Positions 1 to 6,090 are shown, numbered from the stretch's first letter. The stretch is DNA of 8,560 bases from Betaproteobacteria bacterium (GCA_947499755.1 CANMPU010000029.1:1-8560); one strand, 5' to 3'. Notes: a model not told the origin generated them from the letters alone. Made by a program: numbers and translations.

Positions 1-73
1 GAATATCCCATTTACAGTATCCCTGCCTAAAACCGGTTAAGAAGGCTTTTTTATTTCTTCTTGGGCGGTCATT

Positions 74-87
74 AGGAGATCATCATT
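74..87 (+). promoter_or_regulatory. Shine-Dalgarno and AUU start of the helicase gene
   Basis: AGGAG (74-78), a 6-nt spacer, then ATT (85-87). The spacing is ideal for initiation at ATT, whereas ATC at 79 or 82 is too close. This site decides the start, since the next accepted start codon (TTG, 124) lies about 45 nt away from the Shine-Dalgarno and beyond conserved coding sequence. Confidence 0.7.
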
Positions 88-1389
88 AGTAATTCATTTG
101 AACGTCTTGGCCTATCGGCCTCGTTGCTACGCATTGTTTCTGAGCAAAACTATACAGACGCGACACCCATACAAGCGCAGGCAATTCCACTTGTTCTTGC
201 GGGCCGCGATATTCTAGCAAGCGCGCAAACAGGTACGGGGAAGACTGCAGCCTTCGCTCTGCCATTACTGCAACGGCTTGCAGAAAAGAATTCCAATACC
301 ACGAAACGCGTATCGGTTGCACCACGTGCGCTGATACTCGTGCCAACGCGCGAGCTTGCGGCGCAAGTAAAAGACGCCGTACAGACCTATGGGAAATATC
401 TACCGTTCAAATCTCTTACTATCATGGGTGGGGTAGGTTATGGTGCACAAGCGCAAACACTACGGCGTGGCGTGGATGTCCTTATCGCGACACCCGGCAG
501 GCTGCTTGATCACGTCAAGCAACGCACCGTTGATCTCAGTAAGATTGAAATATTGGTCTTGGACGAAGCAGATCGTATGCTCGACATGGGGTTTATTGTA
601 GACATTCGTAAATTAATAAGTTTTGTGCCAACGCAACGGCAAACACTTATGTTTTCTGCGACCTTCACAACTGAGATTCGCCAGCTCGCGGCAAGCTTGC
701 TCAAAGATGCCACGCAAATAGATGTTGCCAAACGCAACGAACCCACCGGTCTGGTCACTCAAATCGCTCACCCGGTCGATCAAGATAAAAAACATGGCCT
801 GCTCACGCACCTGGTCGAAACCAACAACTGGCAACAAGTGCTCGTGTTCACACGCACCAAACACGGTGCGGATCGTCTCGTCGATCAGTTGAAACGAAAC
901 GGTATTGAAACCGATGCGATTCATGGAGATAAAAGTCAACATCTGCGTACCCGTTCGCTTGCGCGCTTTAAAAATGGCGCGCTACGTGTGCTGGTTGCTA
1001 CCGACATCGCATCGCGCGGCATTGACATCGATACGCTACCCTACGTGGTGAATTACGATATGCCGCATGTGGCCGAAGATTACGTGCATCGTATTGGCCG
1101 TACTGGTCGTGCTGGTGCAACTGGCAATGCAATTTCGCTTATCGGTGAGGAAGATCGTTCACGTTTGTCGGCTGTAGAACGCCTGCTCAATAAAAAAGTA
1201 GAGCAAAAAATTATTGCTGGATTTGAACCATCACATCGTGCGCGGCCAACGAAGCCGCATGCAAATTCCGGTAAACGCGAATGGCAACCGCGTGGTCAAG
1301 CGCCTGGCGCGAAACGACCCCCACGTGTTGCGAGTGAAGGCAATCGACGGAGGCAGTTTTCAAACGCGCCGCGCTCGAGAGCTGCGTAG
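85..1389 (+). CDS. rhlE: RhlE-type DEAD-box RNA helicase, probable AUU start
   Basis: ATP-dependent RNA helicase of the DEAD-box family, expected to remodel RNA or ribosome assembly intermediates in the cytoplasm. Counting from position 85 (434 residues): Q-motif with its upstream Phe at 5 and TPIQ near 27-30, Walker A AQTGTGKT 47-54, PTRELA 87-92, DEAD 160-163, SAT 191-193, HRIGRTGR 335-342, then a basic Arg/Lys-rich tail of about 50 residues typical of RhlE. A TTG at 124 would give 421 residues but would cut off the conserved FERLGL segment of the Q-motif. No ATG, GTG, TTG or CTG lies in frame between the stop at 73-75 and that TTG. AGGAG at 74-78 sits 6 nt before ATT at 85, and reading from there gives xSNSFERLGLS, matching the usual RhlE N-terminus. 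Family is certain; the RhlE subgroup is likely; the AUU start is inferred. A mutated or misread ATG is the alternative. Confidence 0.93.
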   Translation: MSNSFERLGLSASLLRIVSEQNYTDATPIQAQAIPLVLAGRDILASAQTGTGKTAAFALPLLQRLAEKNSNTTKRVSVAPRALILVPTRELAAQVKDAVQTYGKYLPFKSLTIMGGVGYGAQAQTLRRGVDVLIATPGRLLDHVKQRTVDLSKIEILVLDEADRMLDMGFIVDIRKLISFVPTQRQTLMFSATFTTEIRQLAASLLKDATQIDVAKRNEPTGLVTQIAHPVDQDKKHGLLTHLVETNNWQQVLVFTRTKHGADRLVDQLKRNGIETDAIHGDKSQHLRTRSLARFKNGALRVLVATDIASRGIDIDTLPYVVNYDMPHVAEDYVHRIGRTGRAGATGNAISLIGEEDRSRLSAVERLLNKKVEQKIIAGFEPSHRARPTKPHANSGKREWQPRGQAPGAKRPPRVASEGNRRRQFSNAPRSRAA

Positions 1390-1397
1390 CGCCAACT

Positions 1398-1430
1398 AAA
1401 AAAAGAGGCCGCTTTCGCGGCCCTTTTTTC
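1398..1430. terminator. Bidirectional intrinsic terminator after the helicase
   Basis: GGCCGC (1407-1412), loop TTTC, GCGGCC (1417-1422), followed by C and six T (1424-1429). On the other side seven A (1398-1404) precede the stem, so the element has a U-tract on either strand. It starts 8 nt after the helicase stop. Its two-way form would suit a convergent minus-strand gene, of which 1458-1583 may be the remnant. Confidence 0.9.
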
Positions 1431-1457
1431 ATGCTTTTTTCACGGAGCAGATTCAAT

Positions 1458-1583
1458 CTAAGCGATTTCTGAGTTTCTCATACCCAAGCGACCCACGCCG
1501 CGTCGGTGCAACCACGCGAGCAACGGTGATCCAAAGTAAGTCTTAACGTCTGCTGGCCAATTAGGCTCGTTGCTCAGATAGGG
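1458..1583 (-). pseudogene. Possible 3' remnant of an unknown convergent gene
   Basis: A minus-strand open frame of 41 codons reads from just after a TAA (1586-1584) to TAG (1460-1458). It has no ATG, GTG or TTG near its beginning and no visible ribosome binding site. The peptide is protein-like (it contains NEPNWPADVK, then GSPLLAWLHRRGVG) and rich in Trp, Leu and Arg, but I do not recognise a family. A second minus-strand frame, starting with ATG at 1632 and ending in TAA at 1563-1561, overlaps it in another frame, so one frame shift could join the two into about 55-60 residues. The bidirectional terminator lies where a convergent gene would need it. It could equally be chance reading of non-coding DNA. 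Confidence 0.25.
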
Positions 1584-1679
1584 TTAGCGTTTTCGTTGCG
1601 ATGACTATGTGTCTAGGTACGCCATGGCACATGTGGTAATAGCATATGATATTTTCAACCAAACAAAAGGCGAGCGATA

Positions 1680-1856
1680 ATGAGAAAGTGCATAATCTGT
1701 ATTGTTGGATCGTGATTGGAAGCGTTATCGGCCGTCGCGTCGGCGCTGGTCAGTGTGTTGGTCGGTGAGGTAATTCGCCGCAGACCACTATTTTCGGTTA
1801 ATGACGAAACACCGCGTGCCGTCCATCGGGTGAAATCACTCGTATCAACCGAATAG
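1680..1856 (+). pseudogene. Small membrane-type ORF interrupted by an in-frame TGA
   Basis: ATG at 1680 follows AAGG (1667-1670) by about 9 nt. The frame reads MRKCIICIVGS, meets TGA at 1713-1715 (codon 12), then stays open for 46 more codons to TAG at 1854-1856. The residues on both sides of the TGA form one hydrophobic stretch (IICIVGS, then ALSAVASALVSVLVG) followed by a basic segment (IRRRP), as in a small single-pass membrane or secreted protein. TGG to TGA is a one-base change, so a lost Trp codon is the simplest explanation. TTG directly after the TGA (1716) could allow reinitiation of a 46-residue product. The TAG ends 9 nt before the metallophosphoesterase ATG and overlaps its Shine-Dalgarno, suggesting translational coupling. 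No family recognised. Confidence 0.35.
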
Positions 1857-1865
1857 GCGGTAGTA

Positions 1866-3020
1866 ATGGGGTCATTCTTTATTCTGCTGAGTATTTTTTC
1901 CGGATTGCTTCACCTGTATGTGGGTTGGCGAGTCGTTCCTGCCCTGAGTGTATTTCCGGCCCTCCAAATGATATGCGTCGTGCTGCTGCTGACGTCGGCG
2001 GTACTTATTCCATGCGCGCTTTTTGCCAGACGCGCCAAATTGCCTTATGCGGCAGATCTGGTCGCGTGGACGGGCTTTCTATTGATGGGATTGTTCTCGT
2101 CGCTATTCGTGTTGACGATTACCCGTGATGTTTTTCTATTTGCCGTGGCGGCCATGGCGATCAACTGGCCCAGCGTCATTCAAATGGGTACGTTGGAAGT
2201 AAGCTCTGCGTTGGCGCTCCTGGCATTGGCAATTCTTGTGACCATATGCGGATTGGTGAATGCGCGGCGTATCGCTACCGTGGTCGAAATCGATATTCCA
2301 ATAACCAATCTTCCGCCGGTATTGCACGGTTTTAGTATTGTGCAGATCAGCGATATCCATATAGGACCGACAATCAAAATAGGCTACCTGAGGGCTATCG
2401 TCGCTGAGGTGAATAAACTTGATCCAGACATGATCGCCATCACTGGAGATTTGGTCGATGGCGCGGTATTAGATCTTGCCCACCACGTGGCACCGTTGGC
2501 AGAGCTGATTTCCAGGCACGGAAGCTATTTTGTCACCGGCAACCACGAATACTACTCTGGCGCGCACGAATGGGTTATTGAAATTCGTCGCCTCGGTATT
2601 ACCGTGCTGATGAATGAGCATATTGTGCTTGATCACGGCGCGGCGACCGTGGTCGTGGCCGGCGTAACTGACTTTAGCGCTCATCGCTTTGACGCTAGCC
2701 ACCAAAGTGATCCACATCTGGCAATCGCTGGCGCTCCACAAGACGTCGATATTAGACTGCTGCTGGCCCATCAGCCTCGTAGTGCCGCCGCGGCGCAAAA
2801 AGCGGGCTTTCATCTGCAACTCTCCGGACATACGCACGGCGGCCAATTCTTTCCTTGGAATTTCTTTGTCCGCCTACAGCAACCGTTCTCTGCGGGCCTG
2901 CACCGCCTGGAGGATTTGTGGGTTTATACCAGTCGTGGTACTGGTTACTGGGGACCGCCGAAACGACTCTTTGCGCCCTCGGAAATTACGCGCATCAGAC
3001 TGGTTTGTGCTTCTGCCTGA
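1866..3020 (+). CDS. Membrane-anchored metallophosphoesterase (YkuE/YaeI-like)
   Basis: A 384-residue protein with a hydrophobic N-terminal half (about four to five membrane segments between residues 3 and 131) followed by a calcineurin-like metallophosphoesterase domain (about 141-380). Dinuclear-metal motifs are all present: SDIH at 162-165, GDLVD at 194-198, GNHE at 225-228, H302 in AHQP, and GHTHGG at 321-326. The layout matches YkuE/YaeI-type enzymes; YaeI-like members are reported to act on lipid phosphate esters such as UDP-diacylglucosamine, but the substrate here is unknown. The catalytic domain could face either side of the membrane depending on segment count. AGGCGG (1855-1860) serves as Shine-Dalgarno 5 nt before the ATG, overlapping the stop of the upstream small ORF, so the two are probably in one transcript. 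Domain call is firm; the physiological role is open. Confidence 0.93.
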   Translation: MGSFFILLSIFSGLLHLYVGWRVVPALSVFPALQMICVVLLLTSAVLIPCALFARRAKLPYAADLVAWTGFLLMGLFSSLFVLTITRDVFLFAVAAMAINWPSVIQMGTLEVSSALALLALAILVTICGLVNARRIATVVEIDIPITNLPPVLHGFSIVQISDIHIGPTIKIGYLRAIVAEVNKLDPDMIAITGDLVDGAVLDLAHHVAPLAELISRHGSYFVTGNHEYYSGAHEWVIEIRRLGITVLMNEHIVLDHGAATVVVAGVTDFSAHRFDASHQSDPHLAIAGAPQDVDIRLLLAHQPRSAAAAQKAGFHLQLSGHTHGGQFFPWNFFVRLQQPFSAGLHRLEDLWVYTSRGTGYWGPPKRLFAPSEITRIRLVCASA

Positions 3021-3046
3021 ACATGCCGTACTAGCGAAGCCGCATA

Positions 3047-3068
3047 GCGCGTCAATGCCGCGCCTTTT
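3047..3068 (+). terminator. Weak terminator candidate after the phosphoesterase
   Basis: GCGCG (3047-3051), 7-nt loop, CGCGC (3059-3063), then C and four T. The stem is only 5 bp and the T-run is short. It lies 27 nt after the phosphoesterase stop, which is the right place, but the signal is marginal. Confidence 0.3.
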
Positions 3069-3128
3069 AGATGTGACCGATGAAATTATTCGTTGCGTAA
3101 AAAAATCTGCAATAAAAATATTTTCCTC

Positions 3129-3134
3129 TATACT
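3129..3134 (+). promoter_or_regulatory. Promoter -10 candidate for the basic peptide gene
   Basis: TATACT (five of six to TATAAT) in an A/T-rich stretch between the phosphoesterase and the tiny basic-peptide gene. At the usual spacing the -35 (TCTGCA, 3106-3111) is poor, so strength rests on the -10 and the A-rich upstream region. Transcription from about 3141 would give a leader of roughly 130 nt. Confidence 0.4.
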
Positions 3135-3224
3135 GAAAAAGGTTTCGGTGTTGAACATAGGCACTGCGTGTGAAAAACGCAATAACGGAACCACGGGATA
3201 AGGAAATTGTCCTCGTCTCGAACC

Positions 3225-3250
3225 GCACCTAAGGGGAAATACCCGGGTGC
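3225..3250 (+). promoter_or_regulatory. Leader hairpin just upstream of the ribosome binding site
   Basis: GCACC (3225-3229) pairs with GGTGC (3246-3250), and GGG within 3233-3236 can pair with CCC at 3242-3244, giving a nested hairpin that ends 6 nt before the Shine-Dalgarno (3257-3263). It could influence translation of the tiny gene. No known riboswitch class was recognised. Confidence 0.4.
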
Positions 3251-3269
3251 TTCACTAAAGGAGATAGTT

Positions 3270-3353
3270 ATGGCAACTGCAAAAAAACCAGTTCGTAAAG
3301 CGACTGCCAAAAAGGCACCTGCTAAAAAACCGGCCAAGAAAAAGGTTAGGTAA
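3270..3353 (+). CDS. 27-residue Lys/Ala/Pro-rich basic peptide
   Basis: A short gene with a strong ribosome binding site (AAAGGAG at 3257-3263, 6 nt before the ATG). The product has 27 residues: after the start Met it is built almost entirely from Lys, Ala, Pro, Thr, Val and Arg, with units such as AKKPVRKA, AKKAPAKK and PAKKKVR. It has about 13 basic residues and no acidic ones. This composition resembles the C-terminal tails of histone H1-like bacterial proteins (AlgP/Hc1-like repeats), which bind DNA or RNA through charge, but it is far shorter than these. It stands alone, with a promoter-like -10 about 140 nt upstream and two hairpins directly after the stop. Function is unknown; nucleic-acid binding is inferred from charge only. 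It is probably real given the Shine-Dalgarno and the consistent composition. Confidence 0.7.
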   Translation: MATAKKPVRKATAKKAPAKKPAKKKVR

Positions 3354-3369
3354 GCAGATCGCAACTCCT

Positions 3370-3434
3370 ATACTCGATACTTTGTAACGAGTATTGCCGC
3401 TGCGGCTAAAGGACGAACCGTCTTTTGCCGCAGC
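3370..3434 (+). repeat. Two tandem hairpins after the basic peptide gene
   Basis: Hairpin 1: ATACTCG (3370-3376) and CGAGTAT (3388-3394), a perfect 7-bp stem with an 11-nt loop. Hairpin 2: GCTGCGGC (3399-3406) and GCCGCAGC (3427-3434), continued inward by AAAGGACG against CGTCTTTT to give about 16 bp with one bulged T, one G-T pair and an AAC loop. No T-run follows hairpin 2, so it is not a standard intrinsic terminator. It may stabilise the 3' end of the transcript or form part of a small RNA. Confidence 0.65.
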
Positions 3435-3474
3435 ACTCCCTAAGATTTATTCCCCTAATAACTCACAGAACCGC

Positions 3475-3515
3475 GTTCCTGACGAGCCTCTCGGATATAT
3501 TGTTTTAACAGGAAC
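3475..3515. repeat. Inverted repeat between the basic peptide gene and greB
   Basis: GTTCCTG (3475-3481) is the reverse complement of CAGGAAC (3509-3515). Inside it CGAG-CCT-CTCG (3483-3493) forms a second small hairpin. It lies between convergent genes, about 50-90 nt past the greB stop. No T-run on either side makes it a clear terminator; its role is unknown. Confidence 0.45.
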
Positions 3516-3564
3516 ACGAGCCAGTTACGCCTAAGCTAGACGGGTTTACGTTCAATGGGCAGTG

Positions 3565-4119
3565 TTAGTCCAGGGCTTTATATTCGATATTTATAATTTC
3601 GAGAGATTCGTCGCCACCTGGCGTCTTGACGGTTACGGTGTCACCTTCGCGTGCCTTGATCAAGGCTTTTGCGAGTGGTGATATCCAAGAAATACGACCG
3701 CGCGCCACGTCCGTTTCGTCTATGCCGACTATGCTGTAAATTTTCTCACCGTCGCCAGATGTGACGGCAACCGTCGCGCCAAAGAAAACCTGGTCGCTGT
3801 CCTCGCGCTTTGCAGGTTCAACAACGACTGCGCTATCTAACCGTTTGGTGAGGAAGCGAATACGTCGATCTATCTCGCGCAGGCGACGTTTGCCATAAAT
3901 ATAGTCCGCATTTTCGGAGCGATCACCGTTAGAGGCAGCCCAGTGGATGACTTTCACCAGATCAGGACGCTCGCGGTCGAGCAGATGCAAGGCTTCGTCC
4001 TTAAGACGTTTAAACCCGGCTGGCGTAATGTAGTTCTTTAAACCGGATGGAAGCCCTGGCGCCTCAAGGTCTTGATTGTCATCGTCCTGGTCATTTTCTT
4101 TGGTGAAGGCCTTGCTCAT
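3565..4119 (-). CDS. greB: Transcription elongation factor GreB
   Basis: GreB rescues backtracked RNA polymerase by stimulating cleavage of the nascent RNA 3' end through the secondary channel. The 184 residues comprise an acidic N-terminal extension (about 1-28, with a run of Asp at 11-14), the antiparallel coiled coil (about 31-100) and the C-terminal FKBP-like domain (about 108-180). The tip motif NGDRSENADY (64-73) carries the two acidic residues that hold the catalytic metal, D66 and E69, equivalent to D41 and E44 of the E. coli protein. RLREIDRRIRFLTKRL (79-94) and SWISPLAKALI (144-154) are typical of GreB rather than GreA. E. coli GreB lacks the N-terminal extension; similar extensions occur in beta- and some gammaproteobacterial GreB. 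It lies 94 bp downstream of the RIO kinase on the same strand. The Shine-Dalgarno is weak, but the start suits the family's extended form. Confidence 0.95.
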   Translation of the reverse strand: MSKAFTKENDQDDDNQDLEAPGLPSGLKNYITPAGFKRLKDEALHLLDRERPDLVKVIHWAASNGDRSENADYIYGKRRLREIDRRIRFLTKRLDSAVVVEPAKREDSDQVFFGATVAVTSGDGEKIYSIVGIDETDVARGRISWISPLAKALIKAREGDTVTVKTPGGDESLEIINIEYKALD

Positions 4120-4213
4120 GGAAACGTTGTGTAGATTAGCGGTGTGTTGTGCAAAAAAGCAGATTCGGAATAATAACGGATATTACTGTTTTCTAGCAGA
4201 GGCGCTTAAAAAA

Positions 4214-5062
4214 TTAGATGCGCTGAAGTAGACGTAAGCGCCGCGCAGCATCTTCGGCACGTGCGTCATCGATTTCACGGACAACGCTATTCAAATCTAT
4301 CTGTTTGGTGCTGTGTTCGAAATGCCCCGTGAGCACGACGGCAGGGTGTAGGGCACTATTTTTATAGAGAGACCAGATTTCCTTGCCGTATTCGCTATCG
4401 ACTAGATCTGGCGCGAACTGGCCGAAAAAATTGGTTAAATTGGCGACATCACGTTCCAACAAGCTACTCGCTTGATTATTTCCCGTAGCATTCACCGCTT
4501 GCGGCAAATCTATGATGACCGGTCCATCCGCGCCTAGAAGAATGTTGTATTCCGAAAGATCGCCATGGATGATGCCGACGCACAGCATACGCACCACTTC
4601 ACGCATTAAGGCACCGTGGTGGCGACGCGCTTCTTCGGCCGTGAAGGTCAGGTCATTTAACCTGAGTGCGGCGTTTCCCTCAGCATCGGTCACTAAGTCC
4701 ATGAGCAATACGCCTGCATAAAACGTATAAGGCTTGGGAACACGCACACCAGCCGCAGCAAGTCTATGTAGAGCATCCGCTTCCGTGCTTTGCCACAATT
4801 CTTCCTGAGCTTTTCGCCCGTAGCGCGAACCTTTTTCCATCGCGCGAGCACGGCGACTGTTTTTTACCTTGCGCCCTTCGGTATAGACGACTGCCTGGCG
4901 AAAACTACGTTTATTGGCCTCTTTGTAGACTTTAGCACAGCGAACTTCATCGCCACATTGGACGACAAAGACGGTCGCTTCTTTGCCGCTCATCAGCTGG
5001 CGAATTACAGAATCTACGAGGCCTTCTTCGATGAGTGGTGCGATTCTTTCAGGGACTTTCAT
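4214..5062 (-). CDS. RIO-family serine protein kinase
   Basis: A 282-residue RIO1-type atypical protein kinase. In archaea and eukaryotes RIO kinases act in small-subunit ribosome maturation; bacterial roles are poorly defined. Visible motifs: nucleotide-binding loop SGKEATVF (25-32), ATP-anchoring K44 in CAKVYK, E94 in the EADAL helix, catalytic loop HGDLSEYN (166-173) with D168 and N173, and the metal-binding D185 in IIDLPQAV (183-190). All key residues are present, so it should be active. The RIO-specific basic insert (about residues 62-84, including KNSRRARAMEKG) is also present. The N-terminus from this ATG matches what is expected of the family. No Shine-Dalgarno is visible, but a TATAAA -10 (5088-5083) would place transcription start only about 14 nt before the ATG. 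It is followed by greB, possibly in one transcript, and is divergent from the 52-residue ORF. Confidence 0.94.
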   Translation of the reverse strand: MKVPERIAPLIEEGLVDSVIRQLMSGKEATVFVVQCGDEVRCAKVYKEANKRSFRQAVVYTEGRKVKNSRRARAMEKGSRYGRKAQEELWQSTEADALHRLAAAGVRVPKPYTFYAGVLLMDLVTDAEGNAALRLNDLTFTAEEARRHHGALMREVVRMLCVGIIHGDLSEYNILLGADGPVIIDLPQAVNATGNNQASSLLERDVANLTNFFGQFAPDLVDSEYGKEIWSLYKNSALHPAVVLTGHFEHSTKQIDLNSVVREIDDARAEDAARRLRLLQRI

Positions 5063-5082
5063 GGGTGTTCGTGCGCGCAGGA

Positions 5083-5088
5083 TTTATA
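5083..5088 (-). promoter_or_regulatory. -10 candidate for the RIO kinase
   Basis: Read on the minus strand this is TATAAA, with GTGAAT (three of six to TTGACA) 17 nt upstream. It overlaps the ribosome-binding region and start of the divergent small ORF. It would give a very short leader, in keeping with the missing Shine-Dalgarno. Confidence 0.3.
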
Positions 5089-5090
5089 AA

Positions 5091-5249
5091 ATGGCAGACC
5101 AATGGATTCACGCTCAGATTATGGGGGTTTTCCGAGACGAAGTCACACACGATTCTAATGTCAGCATTATTGCGCAGCGCAAGTCGGAAGAGATTTACTT
5201 TATGACCTTATCCCAGCTAATTGCGAACAGAGCCAGCGCAATCGCATAG
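5091..5249 (+). CDS. 52-residue protein of unknown function
   Basis: A short ORF with AGGA (5079-5082) 8 nt before its ATG. An in-frame ATG at 5061 overlaps the RIO kinase start and has no ribosome binding site, so 5091 is preferred. The product begins MADQWIHAQIMGVFRDEV, is mixed in charge, has no membrane segment or cysteine, and looks like a soluble helical protein. I do not recognise a family. It is divergent from the RIO kinase with only 28 bp between the two starts, and its TAG ends one base before the stop of the convergent membrane-protein gene. Its own promoter must therefore lie inside the 5' part of the RIO gene. Support comes from the ribosome binding site and the tight fit in an otherwise empty gap. 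Confidence 0.5.
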   Translation: MADQWIHAQIMGVFRDEVTHDSNVSIIAQRKSEEIYFMTLSQLIANRASAIA

Positions 5250-5250
5250 C

Positions 5251-5806
5251 TTAGTGCGACGCTGCGCCTTCCGGCAGCCAGAATTTTACTGTGGGGACGT
5301 GTTGCGCAAATGTCCTATCCGAAGCTGTGGAAGCTGGCGCTAATGAATTCGATTCGGATTTGGCGTTCGATGGGCGACTATCCGTCGGGGAATTATCTAT
5401 CAAGGCGACCAAATCTTCCTGCGGTGCGTTATCGGTGAACGTGGTTGCATCGAGTGTATTTTGTTTGTTTGTCTCTACTGGTTTAATCTTGGATGCGGAA
5501 AAAAGCCCCCAGAAAAACCCGACCAGCATTAAGGGCGGGATGCTGACTCCGGCCAAGATCGCGATCGAGCGACCCGTGGCAGTATTACCGACTACCGCGT
5601 TGGTACGTTGCAGTTTTACGCGCTTTTCTGCATCCATAGGAATGGAATCCAAGGCCTTGCCCACCACGCCTTTATAAATGAGTTGATTGTCGATTTTACT
5701 TGTCTTAACTTGGCGCAACTTGGGGAACAAAATATTGCTGCGCACTTAAAGTGTGCGTAAATGCCAGCAATAAAATGGCGAAAACGGTAGAGTAGAATTT
5801 CAACAT
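5251..5806 (-). pseudogene. Secreted/membrane protein of unknown function, split by a frame break at CCCC
   Basis: Two overlapping minus-strand frames seem to be one gene. Frame A starts at ATG 5806-5804, preceded by AAGGTGA (5816-5810). It encodes a clear signal peptide (MLKFYSTV, hydrophobic FAILLLAF, probable cleavage after LSA at residue 22), then QQYFVP, and stops at TAA 5707-5705 after 33 codons. Frame B is open from GTG 5745 to TAA at 5251, with no ribosome binding site of its own. It encodes 164 residues with a membrane segment at about 60-83 (IAILAGVSIPPLMLVGFFWG) and a Ser/Thr/Asn-rich, low-complexity tail. Removing one C from the CCCC run (GGGG at 5722-5725 on the plus strand) joins them into about 184 residues: signal peptide, polar domain, membrane helix, disordered tail. 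A +1 ribosomal shift at CCC-C would do the same. Mutation, sequencing error or programmed frameshift cannot be told apart here. Frame B alone from GTG is the alternative. Confidence 0.6.
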
Positions 5807-5839
5807 GGGTCACCTTGTGCCCGAGCTTAGGACCAGAAA

Positions 5840-5868
5840 AGTGTTTGGTCTGCCCCGGGCGATGTCAA
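5840..5868 (-). promoter_or_regulatory. Promoter candidate for the split membrane-protein gene
   Basis: On the minus strand TTGACA (5868-5863) is a perfect -35. The matching -10 at 17 nt, AACACT (5845-5840), is poor. An inverted repeat, GACCA (5831-5835) and TGGTC (5846-5850), spans the -10 and could be an operator, but it is short. Transcription would start about 30 nt before the signal-peptide ATG. Confidence 0.3.
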
Positions 5869-5997
5869 CACGATAACAACGACTCAGCACAAACCATACC
5901 ATGAATAACGGTAAAAACTAAGCTCATTTCTCACTGCCGAAGCGGTGTAATTGCCCCTAATGCAGTAGGCACTAGCCTCGCTTATAGCGCGCTGGCT

Positions 5998-6090
5998 ATG
6001 CATTTTGGCTGGCAACAGTTACAGTTAACTTTAGCTGAACAAGGTATCGCGATGAATTTGATCCACTCTTTGAACCGATGTTTGAAATAG
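5998..6090 (+). CDS. Possible 30-residue ORF overlapping the DUF3301 start
   Basis: The frame is open from after TGA 5902-5904 to TAG 6088-6090; the first ATG is 5998. It would encode 30 residues beginning MHFGWQQLQLTLAEQG and ends 13 nt inside the DUF3301 gene. No Shine-Dalgarno is visible. The residues upstream of the ATG in the same frame (for example GTSLAYSALA) also look protein-like, so it may be the tail of a decayed gene, or a leader ORF coupled to DUF3301. Chance is quite possible. Confidence 0.2.
   Translation: MHFGWQQLQLTLAEQGIAMNLIHSLNRCLK

Noticed and set aside
1713..1760. Selenocysteine at the in-frame TGA
   Set aside because: Only a short GCCG/CGGC stem follows, without the usual bacterial SECIS layout, and the position lies in a hydrophobic stretch with no redox motif.
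2689..3201. Long plus-strand open frame overlapping the phosphoesterase end
   Set aside because: It lies mostly in another frame of a gene with complete catalytic motifs; its own product has no recognisable features or ribosome binding site.
3399..3434. Standard intrinsic terminator
   Set aside because: The stem is strong but no T-run follows it, so it is listed as a hairpin only.
5291..5677. Plus-strand open frame opposite the split membrane-protein gene
   Set aside because: Antisense shadow; no ribosome binding site, and the minus strand has the signal peptide and membrane helix.
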